A stretch of 64,000 nucleotides of DNA. Origin: Clarkia xantiana subsp. parviflora. Taxonomy: Eukaryota > Streptophyta > Magnoliopsida > Myrtales > Onagraceae. The notes beneath the pieces are model-generated. The model searched no databases. It was given only the letters and a program-made list of their open reading frames with translations, and was not told where the DNA came from. Location: positions 14,487,683 to 14,551,682 of the forward strand of contig JAPTYO010000015.1 of the NCBI GenBank assembly GCA_036873135.1. Direction: 5' to 3'. How positions within the stretch are numbered: the first letter of the stretch is position 1; each line of letters starts with the position of its first letter. This document shows positions 1 through 11,076 of this stretch, piece by piece. Made by a program: the position numbers and the translations under genes.

Positions 1-999
1 CAATTACATTTGAATCTAATGCATTTAGTTAAATGGATGGATTAAGTACTAAACTAATATATTATATTACATGCTTACAACAGTAGTACCTATAGTTTCC
101 GAAACCTACTACCACTACCGACTATTACAACTAATAATAAACATTCTTAGTCATAAAATCCTACTAAAAGCAAAAGGCTAAAACATGAAAGATTTGGTTC
201 ATGATTACCATTTAAAAAAAAAATTACGGCAATTATAATTATATTATAATTATAAATAAATAAATAACTGAATTTTACTCTGAAATGCGACTAGTTAATA
301 GCATTGTTTTTAAAATTAAATAGCTAGTCAGATTTCTTAAATAGCTAGCCAGATTTCTGTGAACGAGTAACGATAAAATTTGACGAAATTTGAGTTGTCA
401 TCCTCACACAATCGCCTGGATCGACATCGTTCGTCCATGCGAACACATTTTTGGATCATATCAATAGAAACAACAACAATATGAATCGTCAGCTGTTCCC
501 GAAACTCAAACAAATAACCCTATAATAAGTTAAGATTAACTACCTTGTCAATAATGTGAGGAACACATATTTCATTAAATTTAACGTCAGATTGGACATA
601 TTTACATAATTATAATTGCTCATCCAAAATAATGATAAAAAGGTAATCATACAGTTAGTTACTTTAATAAAGTAGAAAAAAGAAAAACATGTTAGGAATA
701 AGACGTACGCTTTAACTAACCAAGTTATTTAGCATATATAAATTATTTAGTATATCAATAGTTTGACTAGCTATTTTGTTTATTTTTTTTAAAAAAAAAT
801 TTAAATTCGTAATATTTTCAGATAAAGTTTAATTAGTTTTGAATATTTGCAACAAAAAAAGTTCGTTTATGAGGGACAATTATGTTCTGGGACCGCGACA
901 TATATATAATAGCATATGTCATTGGATTTTTATAGAAAGCAAATTAATTTTGTTTTGGCCAAAATATGATTCATTCATTCAAGATAAGGATGTTTAAGG
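1..999. other. AT-rich sequence, no gene seen
   Basis: I see no convincing coding region, RNA gene or bounded repeat here. The sequence is strongly AT-rich with several A or T runs and scattered stops in all frames. It is probably old intergenic or decayed transposon DNA. Confidence 0.5.
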
Positions 1000-1330
1000 A
1001 GGGGCAAAATCCCGATCATTTACAAGTAAAGATAAAAGAGAGGGTGGGGGTGCGCATACTCAATTTACATGACACGACTTCTTCCTGAATTGTATAACAA
1101 CCCAGTTCGCACATACATTGACTTCTCTAGCGACCAAATACCAAGTTATGCCGCAAAGGAGGCTAGCTCGATGTAGGGCATTCGAAACCTGCATGGCGAT
1201 CCTCCAATTGACCTAACTGGGTTCCTCCTTTAAGCTATGGACAACCCCCGATGAATCTGATTCGATGATGATATTCCTCCAACCTTGGTTGATGCCAGCT
1301 CAATTCCATATTCCACTGTGTTGGGTTACG
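1000..1330 (-). pseudogene. LINE-type RNase H remnant (RVT_3-like)
   Basis: Read on the minus strand, about 1000-1125 gives a degenerate peptide containing REVNVCANW and, after one stop, APPPSLLSLLVND. This resembles the C-terminal end of the RNase H domain of plant non-LTR retrotransposons, which has an 'REAN..AD' helix followed by a 'PP...LL..D' tail. Upstream (to about 1330) the reading changes frame and carries stops. I infer a dead LINE fragment; the match is by eye only. Confidence 0.45.
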
Positions 1331-1523
1331 ATTCAAGATAGTCTGAAGCCGACAACGAGTGAGTCGGGAGCGCAAAAGTCAGGATCCCGAAATAGAAGTC
1401 GACGGCCATTTAAATCCGAAGTAGCAAGATGAAGGTAAAAGGTCGACACCCTTTCTTTAAAGTTTGGCGTCAACCAAAAATAATATTAAAGAAAGAAAGC
1501 ATTACTTGTCGAAAAACCTTTTT

Positions 1524-1713
1524 TCTTAAGGAAAGTAGAGGGGCGACGACTTAAGCCTTTGGAAGAGAAACCTTCCTCCCTAAGGAATGATGAAGCGGCA
1601 ACTTGCTTGCCACCTCACTATATAAATATTCTGTTCTAAGGAATGATAGGTGGCAACCTACTTGTCCCCACACTATATAAACTTTCTCCTCTAAGGAATG
1701 GTGAGGTGGCAAC
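1524..1713. repeat. Degenerate ~56-bp tandem repeat with TATA-like boxes
   Basis: The block beginning TAAGGAATGA recurs at 1581, 1637 and 1692 (steps of 56 and 55), with a more diverged unit from about 1524. Two units contain CACTATATAAA-type boxes after a pyrimidine-rich stretch. The array stops where the LTR at 1714 begins. It may be a promoter-like piece of an old element; no transcript start can be inferred. Confidence 0.55.
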
Positions 1714-2312
1714 TGTTGGTTTTAGCCTTTAGGGAGAATTAATACTGATCAAAACAAGATACATGCCAGGTAACTAATACGCAGCAAAAATGGTGCACAT
1801 ACCTATATCGTAATCCGTAGCCCAAGATGTCAACGGGAGTTCACGAAATGTCGGACGGTGTTCTTTGATGACTCTTGTTAAGGAGGCAATTTGAGGGCAA
1901 TGGTCTCTACAACAAAGCCTCTTTCAATCTGGTTGCTGGATGGATCTCCGGGGTGAATTACTTGAATAATTCGGCACTTACTCTTGGTGTATGTGGGTTC
2001 GGCCAAAACTCCTAGTGTCTAAGGAGATGAGATTTCTTTGTGACTACTAAAAGGGAGAGAATGAGCAACCCCAAGAAATCCCTAACACCTCTTATTTATA
2101 AGAGGAGGTGAGCAAAACCATTGGTGGGTTTCTCACATGGTTCGGCCGAACCATGTGTCTAATTGGCCGGCCCATTTGGGCCGCGCATGGCCCATGTGGA
2201 TTTCGGCCTGACCAAAAATCCACTATGTGCCATACCTCAAATTAGACTTAGCATGATTGACTTATATTAATGGGCTCCTATTACGGCGACCCATTTACTC
2301 TAAATGCCAACA
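1714..2312 (-). mobile_element. Copia-like LTR, copy 1 (minus orientation)
   Basis: Starts TGTTGG and ends CCAACA on the plus strand, the TG...CA ends of an LTR. It aligns with the copies at 2839-3424 (same orientation) and 3920-4462 (opposite), sharing the block around 'GCTGCGTAAT' near the 3' end and the phrase 'ATGGATCTCCGG' in the middle. Orientation comes from the plus copy, which has a primer site directly after it. The copy is diverged, so the insertion is old. Confidence 0.65.
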
Positions 2313-2838
2313 GCTGCCACACGCCGAAATGACATGGTGTCTATTAATATGTTGTTTCCCAACACATCAATATTTATTCATTGATCCAATCAAGTTCCCG
2401 TATTGTTCATACGAGGTTTGCCATGCGACCGGCAGACACTACGGACTTCGCGCTACTCATCGGTTAAGAATGTTGTAGCATCCGCAGAACATTGATTCCC
2501 AACATGTTACTTCTCTGTGCCGCATTGTACCCCTGGTCAACTGTTATTCTCCTATTGCCTAGTTTCCCTTAAGGAATACATCTCCAAGACATCCGTACAA
2601 GTATTCACAACCTTCAACTAATATCTGACTGGTGGCCAAATAGTGAATACAAGAGTTGGAGAATTACAGATGTGCATGACCATCCCCATTACTCATATCC
2701 TTAGTCAAACTCAACCGGTTCCCAAAACGTGGTCACTTTGCCTTTTTGTTCGGGCACTACGCTTGTACGCCTGGGAGCGAACATTGAACCCAACCTTGGA
2801 CATGAGCTCCGAGTGGTAATGGTACTTCATGATGGATT
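2313..2838 (-). mobile_element. 3' untranslated region of the copia-like element, copy 1
   Basis: About 525 bp that recurs, diverged, at 3425-3919. On the minus strand it precedes an LTR, and in the better copy it ends in the purine-rich AGAGTGGGAGT, a fair polypurine tract. I therefore read it as the non-coding 3' end of the element. No open frame of note. Confidence 0.5.
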
Positions 2839-3424
2839 TAGGGGTTACAATTAAAGAACAAAACCTAGGTACATTCTTGTAAACAGATTACGCAGCGGAT
2901 AAGGATTCATACCAGTTTTGCTTTCCGCAGCCCAATAATATCACGAGGGAATTCACGATCTGCCGAACGGTGTCCTGCGGGAACCCTTGTTGAAGAGCAG
3001 TCCACAGGCAATGGTCTCTACAGCAAGGCCTCATCAATTCGGTTGCTATGATGGATCTCCGGGATGAATTGCCTTAGCAAATTCGACACCTCCTTGTCAC
3101 CTATAGGGTTCGGCCTAAACCTCTAAGAAAATAGGGAGAGGGATTTCTTGTGTGACAACTAAAATGGAGAGAGTGATTAACCCCAAAGAAATCTCTAACA
3201 CCTCATATTTATAAGAGGTGGTGATAAAAACCCCTAGGGCTTGCTCACTAAGTTTCGCCGCACCACATAATGGGGGAGGCCCAATTTTAGGCCTCGTATG
3301 GTTAATTGAGATTTTTTTCCTAACCCAAAACCCCTAATGTGACATACCCTAATTATGCTTAGGATGTTGGACTTATATAAATGGGCTCCTTATTACAGCG
3401 GCCCGTTTACTCCAAATGCCAACA
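2839..3424 (-). mobile_element. Copia-like LTR, copy 2 (minus orientation)
   Basis: Second minus copy of the LTR family, ending in CCAACA at 3424. The left boundary (about 2839, at TAGGGG) is approximate. Together with the preceding and following 3' regions it makes a 3'UTR-LTR-3'UTR-LTR tandem of roughly 1.1-kb units. Confidence 0.6.
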
Positions 3425-3919
3425 ACTCCCACTCTTCGGAATGGGATGGTGCTTATTAATATATTGTCGACCAACACATCAATACTTTTTCTTCGATCCA
3501 ATCCAGTTTCTATCTTGTTCATACGAGTTTGTCGTGCGACCGACAGACACAACGTACATCGTGCTACTCATCGGTTAAGAGTGTTGTAGTGTCCGCGGAA
3601 CGTTGATTCCCTTCATATTACCAACCTGTTACATCTCTGTGTCGCGATGTACTCTTGGTCAACTGTTATTCTCCAATTACCTAGTTTCCCCAAATGAATA
3701 CTTCTCCAAGGCATCCGTACAAGTATTCACAACCTTCAATTAATATCCGGTTGGTGGTCACCTAGTGAATACAAGAGTCGGAGAATGAAAAATACGCATG
3801 ACCATCCCTATTGCTCATATCATCGGTCAAACTCTACCGGTGCCCAAAACGTGGTCACTTGGCCTTTTTGTTCGGGCGCTACGCTCGTACGCCTAAGAGT
3901 GAACATTGAGCCAACCTTG
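3425..3919 (-). mobile_element. 3' untranslated region of the copia-like element, copy 2
   Basis: Diverged repeat of 2313-2838. On the minus strand it ends in GAAGAGTGGGAGT directly before the LTR TGTTGG, consistent with a polypurine tract. It abuts an LTR in the opposite orientation at 3920, so there is an inversion or insertion junction here. Confidence 0.5.
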
Positions 3920-4462
3920 TGTTGGCATTTGGTGAATGAGCGTCGTAATAAGAGCCCTTTAATATAAGCCCAACACCTAAGTAATTGAGTAATGTCACAT
4001 TAGGAATTTTGGGCTAGGTCTAAAATCTCAAAGGACATGAGAGGCCCAAAATTGGGCCTCCCCTTTACACAATAGGCTGGCCAAACTATTAAGAGATTTA
4101 TTCAGGGTTAATCAGATAATCACTCATTCTCCTAAGTGTTGAGACAAATAAATTCCTCCTCCCTATTTCCCTATTTTCGGCCGAACCCTAGCCTAAGAAG
4201 GTGTCAAATTGCTTTGAGCAATTACCCTAGAGATCCATCCCTGCGAGGAATCGACAAGAGGCTTTGTTGTGGAGACCATTCCGTGTAGGTGATTCCTTAC
4301 CAAGAATCCTTAAAAGATCCGTCTGGCAGACCGCGAATTCCCCTCAAGATCTTGAGTCTACGGAAACAAAGAACTGGTATGTGTCTCTATTCCGCTGCGT
4401 AATTAGTTTACATGGCATGTACACCTGTTTTTGTCCGTATTAACTATCCCCTATATCCTACA
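3920..4462 (+). mobile_element. Copia-like 5' LTR, plus orientation
   Basis: Begins TGTTGGCATTTGG and ends CCTACA, followed at once by GTTGTATCAGAGC, a near match to the tRNA-iMet primer site (TGGTATCAGAGC) of copia elements. It is the reverse complement of the LTRs at 1714 and 2839. About 543 bp. Confidence 0.7.
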
Positions 4463-5013
4463 GTTGTATCAGAGCTAGTGTTAGGGAGTTCTTGATTTTG
4501 ATAAAATTGGTGTTCTTGAAGTTTTTGATAAAAATGACATTCATGAAATTGAGTGTTTTTTTTGGTAAAACTGATGGTTCACGATTTTCAAGAAAAACGT
4601 GACTTCTGTCAAATTAAACATTGGATTATTGATATTAGTAAAATTTGATCTTGAAATTTGACAACTAACCCTAATTGAATGTTTCGGCCGAACCATGTTA
4701 GAAATTACAAAGTGAAAATTTTAATTTCTTAGGCCCCAAGTAATTGAAATTTCGGCTGAAACTATAGGAAATTTTAGTTTAAAATTTTCGGCCAAATCGC
4801 TAGATGAATTAGGCCACAATTGGGGTTAGATTCACATTATAATTGTGATAATTACTATCGATATATTCTAGCACAATATTAAGGAAGTTAGATATTATTT
4901 AGTTGCCTAAAGATTGAGAAAATATATTGTTGATAGATTAATATTCCTAAATATAGAATCTTGACAATATATTTATATATATATTGTGCAAATATTGGAA
5001 ATTATATTGTGGA
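4463..5013 (+). mobile_element. Primer site and leader remnant of a copia element (H)
   Basis: After the primer-site-like start, the sequence is homologous to the leader after the primer site of element G (26102 onward): both have a 'GTGTTAGG.AGTTC.TGATTTTGATAAA' beginning and the same order of later blocks. No coding sequence is left. The similarity ends near 5013, where a different sequence begins. Confidence 0.6.
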
Positions 5014-5260
5014 TTCCTCATCTCCAAGTTTCTATCATTTGTATGGGGTCATCTCTTTCGTTATTTCGTTCTGTTGTTCTAGTTTATTTACTTTTATTCG
5101 TATTTCGATGTTTTGCTCTATTGTTTTGTTAGTACCCGCTCTACTAGTTCGGGAATTGGATGTTTTCCAATCTCTCCAACGCGGGGTTTCTCTAATTTGT
5201 AGTATGTAATAGCTTTTATTTAAATAAAGTTCGATTTTCATAAAAAAATAAAATAAAAAA
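5014..5260 (+). mobile_element. LINE-like 3' tail with poly-A
   Basis: A T-rich segment ending in AATAAAG-TTCGATTTTCAT and then an A-rich tail of about 20 bases, as in 5'-truncated plant LINEs. The following copia element F begins exactly at the end of this poly-A, and A-runs reappear after F's right LTR (21461 on), so F probably landed in the tail. No LINE protein is visible. Confidence 0.4.
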
Positions 5261-5443
5261 TGTTATGAATATATTTAGTGGATGTTCAATATTACGTGTA
5301 TATACCATCTTCCTTTTTAGACTTTCCTAGTATTAAATTTACTTCCTCCACAAGTATATGTAATCCCTATATAAGAGCTCCTATGTGTGATAATAAGATC
5401 ATCTCTAAATTCTCTCTTCCATTAGCTCTATACTTTCGTAACA
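5261..5443 (+). repeat. Element F 5' LTR
   Basis: 183 bp, TGTTATGAAT...TTTCGTAACA. It nearly matches 21280-21460. Contains CCCTATATAAGAGC, a likely TATA box at about 5370, about 75 bp before the end, as expected for the U3/R boundary of a short copia LTR. Confidence 0.8.
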
Positions 5444-5458
5444 CGTTATCAGCACGAA
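5444..5458 (+). promoter_or_regulatory. Element F primer binding site
   Basis: CGTTATCAGCACGAA directly follows the LTR. It is the usual position and style for copia elements primed by a methionine tRNA fragment. Confidence 0.6.
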
Positions 5459-6487
5459 TTGCTCAATTTTTTTTTCCAACCCTTATAAGAAAGTATAGAG
5501 ACCGCCACCATGATATAAATTTCTCACGACAAAAGCTCGAACAACAATGGTGGAAGTGGGATAGTGGCACAAACTAATCTTTTGAGAATCCATCAACCGA
5601 TTTATCAGAAATACCAACGATTCCTTGGAGTTTGAATCGATCTGATTGTGTTGCATTGAAAGGAGATTATTACTTCTTTATTTACTTACGTATTTTGACT
5701 ATTTAATAATTCATATTCTAATTATTATAATTATTGTGTGTCAGGAATTTAATGTTTAGTTGAATATGTACGAGTTAAGAAAGGATTCGAGATCGATGTG
5801 TTGACACAACAGACTACTTAAACAAAACTCCGACGAAGCAAGTCGTATTCAATCTTACAGTACATGACATATGACACACATAATTGATCGAGGTATGATT
5901 CCGACTCCACAAGTTAGCAAAGAAAACTAACTCGGATTTGGTTAAGTTTAGTTACAATGTTATTCACATCTTGATATGAATCGTTGAAAAAGTAAAATCA
6001 GTTCATAGATGATTCGTTATGGAAATCGCTTAGACTAGTTTGTCAATATAATCGAGGTTAAATTTGAATACTTGTTGCCTAAACGATGACCTATATATAT
6101 TTATATGATAATAATAATTAAAAGCCACTATGAAATTGCTTAGGGGATAATTATTCTAATCTGTGATGACAAACTATGATTTTCGGTGATAAATCTCTAT
6201 TTTCTTTACTGACTATGAAAAGTCTTATTTTCTATAGTTATAGTTTATGTACAACTGCTAGCTAGTAACAAGTTCTGGTTATGTTGTTTATATGAATTGG
6301 TTAAATATCTTATATGATAATTTTTTTACGAATAAATTGCTGAATAAATAACTTATGTCGAAAATAAAGGATATTGATACACGATATCACGTCGGTAATT
6401 TTTTTTTTTTTATTTTGGTAGTATCTATATATTGAATACACATAAATGTGAAAAATTATTTCATACATAAAGTTATATGTATTGATA

Positions 6488-7075
6488 TTGCTCCACTCCC
6501 TGAAGCGAGTGTAGAGGCAAATATTACGCTCCCTGAAGTAAGCGTCATAAGTTATGATTACAACGAGGATATACTCCACTCCCTGAAGCGAGTGTTGTAG
6601 ATTATGATTATAGCGATAAAATCATCCACTCCCTGAAGTGAGTGATATAATTTATAATGACCTTTTAAGAGTATAAATACAAATATGTTATAATCATCAT
6701 GGTCATAGAAACAGTTGATTTTGATTTTGAAATAGATAAAATTGTTAGCATCGTCATGATATCGATAAAGAAAGATGATGCATCTTACAAATAAAGAATG
6801 CAAAATCCAATTGATTTGGAAGAATGATAATTTTGAGAAGCGCGATGACGCTAACAAAAATTTAATTATATGATGAAGCGAGAAATTTATTCATATGAAG
6901 TGCGATGACACTAAGCAAATATTAGCCTCAAATGAAAAAAAAAAAGTCATTGCATATATTATTATTAAATATGGGATATTACGATTAAGAAAAATGAATT
7001 CTTTATAAATGACGGATCCTGAAGATCCGATATTACGATCTTGAAGATCTGATATTACGATCTTGAAGATCAATA
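6488..7075 (+). repeat. Micro-hairpins with constant CTGAAG loop (left part)
   Basis: Repeated short inverted repeats around the core CCTGAAG. CACTC/GAGTG stems occur near 6490, 6575 and 6630, an ACGCT/AGCGT stem near 6525, CGGATC/GATCCG at about 7013 and GATC/GATC near 7040 and 7062. The stems differ but the loop core stays CTGAA or TTGAA. They lie where gag would be expected in F. See findings. Confidence 0.6.
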
Positions 7076-7150
7076 ATAAAGGTACTTTTCATACCACATG
7101 TTTGACAGAATGTGGCTTTTAATACTGGATGTTTAGTTTTGTATACTTTT
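7076..7150. mobile_element. Foldback MITE FB1, left end
   Basis: The outer ~70 bp (from about AAAGGTAC to GTATACTTTT) is the inverted complement of 18170-18246. Element A is inserted at 7150, separating this end from the rest of FB1 at 17723. No clear target duplication of FB1 itself could be read. Confidence 0.75.
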
Positions 7151-7962
7151 TGTTGCGTCCGGGATGAGTTGGGTCGTGGGGACGCGTCTGTCTATATGGT
7201 TGTGCGGGTTTTCGGGCTGTAACCCTTCGTCTGGAAGAGGTTTGTGCCACTGACGAGTGTTCGGTTGATCCCGGAAAGGTCTGTGTCTCGAAGCGCGGTT
7301 GTGTCTCAAGATGCGGTGGTCTGTGCACGAATCCGGATGTCTGGGCGACGATTCCTGCACAAAGGACTAATGCTAGCACGGAGAGGGGGGGGGGGGGTGG
7401 TGCTAGCGGAGCCCTCTCCGAAGCTTAAGTCACTATAGGGGTAAAAGAGTAATTTCTAGAGAGAGAATATTTCTAGAGAAAAGTTAGAGCCTAAAATACC
7501 AAAGTTGGGCAAATGAGAGGATGGATGAAAACGGGTGGCCAAGGTCTCCTATTTATAGGCTTCCTTGGGACCGGACCCGGTTTTAAAGCGGTTTAATGAC
7601 GGTTCAAAAGCAAGCGGTAACCGTCATCCATATTGGTAATGTGCGAACTTGACTTCTCTATACGTAACGGTAATCGCGGGAACGGTAATCGCATGATACC
7701 CGCAATGCAATCCGGACCTCGTCGAATTTGGGAAATTCGGCGAGGTCCAGAGGTCCGGATTACTGCAATCCGGACGTCCGGATTGCAAGCAACCCGGACG
7801 TCCGGGTTGCAATGCAATCCGGAGGTCCGGTCCGGACGCGCGTAAATGCGTTTCCGGACCGTTTTGACCCTTTGGGAGACGTTTTCAAACCGAGATGTAA
7901 TTTTGACGTGTTTACGAGGCCCGAAGTATAAATACGAACCCGAATTGGACATATATCCATCA
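7151..7962 (-). repeat. Element A 3' LTR (812 bp)
   Basis: TGTTGCGTCC...TATCCATCA on the plus strand. It is 76 bp longer than the other LTR; all the extra length lies at about 7740-7845, a run of CCGGA-rich palindromes (GTCCGGATT..AATCCGGAC). A G11 run at 7386 is also longer than in the partner. The G-rich AGTCGGGGGCAAG-type stretch just inside (plus 7963 on, complement) fits a polypurine tract. Confidence 0.9.
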
Positions 7963-9626
7963 CTTGCCCCCGAGTCAAGTAACGGTTTAGAACCTTTCTT
8001 GACTCTATTTTTAAGTTAGGATACGTGTCCAATTTGAGTTTGACGCTAACCTTTCGGTTTTGATCGTTGGTCGGACGTAGACATCTTGATTTCGTCCGTC
8101 CTTTGATTTTCCGACCGAATGACTTTGTTTCCTGTCATCATGGTTAGTGCAATAGGGAATGCGCGCATACGTAGCGTGCAAGTATGGTTATCGTTGGAGA
8201 CATAAGCAATTAGTAATACATCATGCGAACATGCCTTTATCAATATGCATGCACAAGTAACGGTCATGGCAAGATCGTAATTACGCAATGCAAGAGATAT
8301 AAACCGCATGCTTTTAAAACGACTTAGCGATTATCAAATCACGAATCAGGCGATATGGAAACATGCGCGTAGAATGACGGGTTTGATACGTGCAATATCA
8401 AAATAATCACGTACGTAGGAGTAGATATTTAGAAGAGAGGGTGGAGTATACCATAAGTGTTTAGACGCGAGTGTAGATAAGTTAATCCTTTAATCCTTAT
8501 CAACAAAGCATCTTTTGTGATATGTAATTACACACATCCCCAACTATCCTTCCAGCACCTTGGGAATTCATCATTCCTTCTTCTTTGCAGGTAATTCCTT
8601 CATCATTTCCCGAAATTGTTTGTGTGTTCATAGTTTCTTTGCCGTCGTAGAGCTTAGGCATATCCCGGCAGTTTTGTGTTTGATCCTTGACTTGTTTTCA
8701 GAAATTGACACCACTATTCGACTCAGATTGTCACGAGGATTCCAACGCCGCCTTCGGAATCGCCAGGAGAAGCCGGACGCGCCCTCACGCGCCGCCGCGT
8801 GAGATTCGACCTTGCCGGCGCGTGTAACCCACGCGCCGCCTTCCCGGGCTCTGTTCGTCGCGGTCCTTACCTTTCCGAAATCGTCTCGACGAGGGGAGTC
8901 CATTGTGATAATTTTCGTCAAGTTTTCAGGTAATTTGGAAACTCGATTTTACAGGACAGCTTCGACTTGATTTCGAATGTCGCCGTATTGTTGTTCGTTT
9001 GAGCTATTTGTCGTTGTTGTCGTATGTGACTGCTTGTTGATGCTTGTATGTCGAATAATTGCTGATTGGTTGTCGTTATTATCGCCGCTAGTCCATGACT
9101 TAGACGATTTTTTACTTCCGTGGATAGTTGAGGTAGAATTCCTTGTTTGGACATAGTGTCCCCGTGTCTTTATGTAGGAGCTTTTTGGTCGGTATGCGTA
9201 ATTTTTTCCCTTGGCGGGTTCGTTGGTTGATGGGAATTGCCAAACGTCCTTAGGAGAAGTCTTTTGTTGCCTTTGAAGCCTTAGGAAAATATTTTCCTTA
9301 AGTGTCGTCGTATTTGATCCTTGCGGTTTGTCCCGTTAGATTCGCCGTTTGCACGATAGCCTCTTAAGACGTTAGTCTCTTCTATTGTACATACCAACTT
9401 TGCCATGCGCGTCAACTTTTGCTACGCGCGTTGACTTTTGCTACGTGCGTTGACCTTTGCTACGCGCGTTGACTTTGCTACGCGCGTTGACTTTTGCTAT
9501 GCGTGTTGATTTTTGCTACGCGCGTTGACTTTTGCTATGCGCGTTGACTTTTGCTATGGTTTTTGCTGATTGTGGAGTCGAGGTAACCTCTTGCGGAGCT
9601 TCCTTCCTTTTGATCAAGTTGTTGCA
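7963..9626. other. Element A, region between 3' LTR and antisense gene
   Basis: No protein-coding frame I trust. It lies upstream of the plus-strand antisense gene, so it should contain that gene's promoter and 5' leader, but I could not pick a convincing TATA box. Several TTNCAG|GTAA-like junctions (near 8590, 8700, 8930) would fit introns of a 5' leader; this is conjecture. The last part holds the 19-bp array. Confidence 0.4.
9402..9552. repeat. 19-bp tandem repeat, 8 units
   Basis: Units of the form GCTACGCGCGTTGACTTTT start at 9402, 9421, 9440, 9459, 9477, 9496, 9515 and 9534; one is 18 bp. Changes are mostly C/T transitions at the CG sites, as expected from methylation decay. It ends about 75 bp before the start codon of the antisense gene. 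Confidence 0.9.
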
Positions 9627-11076
9627 ATGAGTAAGTCCTTCACTCTTACTCTTGAACATTTTTGAGCATTTTGACGCTTATAATGAATACCCTTTTAAAC
9701 GGCTATATGTATTTTGTGGACTTATATTGCAGGTTGGTTTGCCGGAAAGAGTTCGTCTCTCCATGCGGCGGCTTCGCGTATTGCTTCTCGCGCCGATCCG
9801 GCTTTGGTAGCCCCTGCCCCCATCACTCCTGCCAATTCGGGGCGTGATCTTGGCAAAGGGTCTTCTACTCATGTGACCGGGGATACTCCCCCAGTGTCTG
9901 ATTCTCGCGTTTCTTCCAAGCAGACTGACACAGTGGTGCGTGGACCGACTGATCCCAAGCGCTTGAAGCCGAATGCGACTACTTCCACTCGTAAAGGCAA
10001 GGAAGCCGCGAGTCGCAATGTAGCGTCATCTGCCCCCCAGTCGGGAAACCGACCTGTGGAAGTCCGCGGACTCCGTAAGTATACTTTTGATGAATGTATT
10101 CCGTGGTTTTGTTATTTGTTGTTAACCACTTTCTTTCTTTGTTGTAGCGGTTCCTCCTCTTAGGTGTGACCACCTGGTCTGCCCCGTTGGATTGGACATT
10201 ACTGGGGACACTTGGGCACCTTTCGGTAATGGTGGAGTTTATTTCCCCAAGGAGTCGTCACTTCGCACTCCAGAGGTTGGAGTTCGCGTGTTGCGTAGAT
10301 GTGTTCCACCGGGTGATAGGCATTCTTGCCCATTGACTGATGAGGAAGCTGAAGCTTATGCACAGAGTGCCTTATCCTGGTTTGCTCCTGTAAGTAACTT
10401 GGTTATTTTGCCAAGTTTGTTGTTTTTGCGATTTATGTTTGGCTTATCGCATTGATGTATGCAGTTTGTAGCCGACATGGTAAACATGTCATCTTTCGTC
10501 ATGGAGCTGGTAAGCGCGAAGCAGGCAGCTATGGATAAGTGTGACGCCTTGCGCCAAGAGTTGTCACGAACCAAGGAAGAGGCTCGCGTGTTGAGTTCGA
10601 AAGCTACTGCTTCTGAGAGCCGTTATGAGGCGCGCCATACTCGCTTGTCAAAGCTTGAGTCCGAGATGATCGCTCTTGAGAAGAAGGTTACAGACGATCT
10701 TCATTCTCAAGGAGCGGAATTAGCTGCTCTTGGTAAGGAGAGTCGGGAAAAGGGCGTACAAGTGGGTTTCACCAAGTACTTGGGAACTTCAGATTTTGAA
10801 GCTGCTGTTGAGGAGAAAGTGAACCACTTGATGAGCGAGCGCTCCGAAGATTACTTCACCCGCGTGAAGGATCTTGACCCTGGGTTCCCTTTTGGCGAGT
10901 TAGGGCCATATGCGAGTTACGCCCTTTCTCACACTGAGGCGCTGAACCTTTTGGAGTGTGGCCTTCCCAATTACGAGATGCTGGTTGATGATAGCGGAGA
11001 TGTAAACGTTATTGTCACGTCTCCTGAGTTTATGGAGGTTGCCCCCGGGCCTTCTGGAGGTGGTGCCGTTATTTGA
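9627..11076 (+). CDS. Spliced antisense gene of element A (399 aa, intact)
   Basis: Four exons with canonical GT-AG borders join into one open frame: 9627-9630 (only ATGA), 9733-10074, 10148-10389 and 10465-11076, 1200 bases in all including the stop. Donors are GTAAGT at 9631, 10075 and 10390; acceptors are TTGCAG, TTGTAG and ATGCAG. The protein begins MSWFAGKSSS and has a Ser/Thr/Lys-rich first third. A central stretch around VCPVGLDITGDTW follows, and then an alpha-helical coiled coil (about residues 200-310, heptad-like ELVSAKQAAMDKCDALRQEL). The C-terminus is acidic then glycine-rich. It runs opposite to pol and ends tail to tail with it. Antisense ORFs of this kind are known in Retand-type elements; their function is not established. 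I see no enzyme motif. Introns and frame are by inspection, not by transcript data. Confidence 0.72.

Noticed and set aside
4961..5577. Short frames across 4961-5577
   Set aside because: They cross the boundaries of three different mobile elements and share no protein motif.
7119..7379. 86-codon minus frame, also at 16929-17210
   Set aside because: Repeated because it lies in both LTRs of A; E's LTR version has diverged without frame constraint.
8560..8921. Open frames on both strands upstream of the antisense gene in A
   Set aside because: GC-rich chance frames; they do not join in frame to the antisense gene by any clear splice site.
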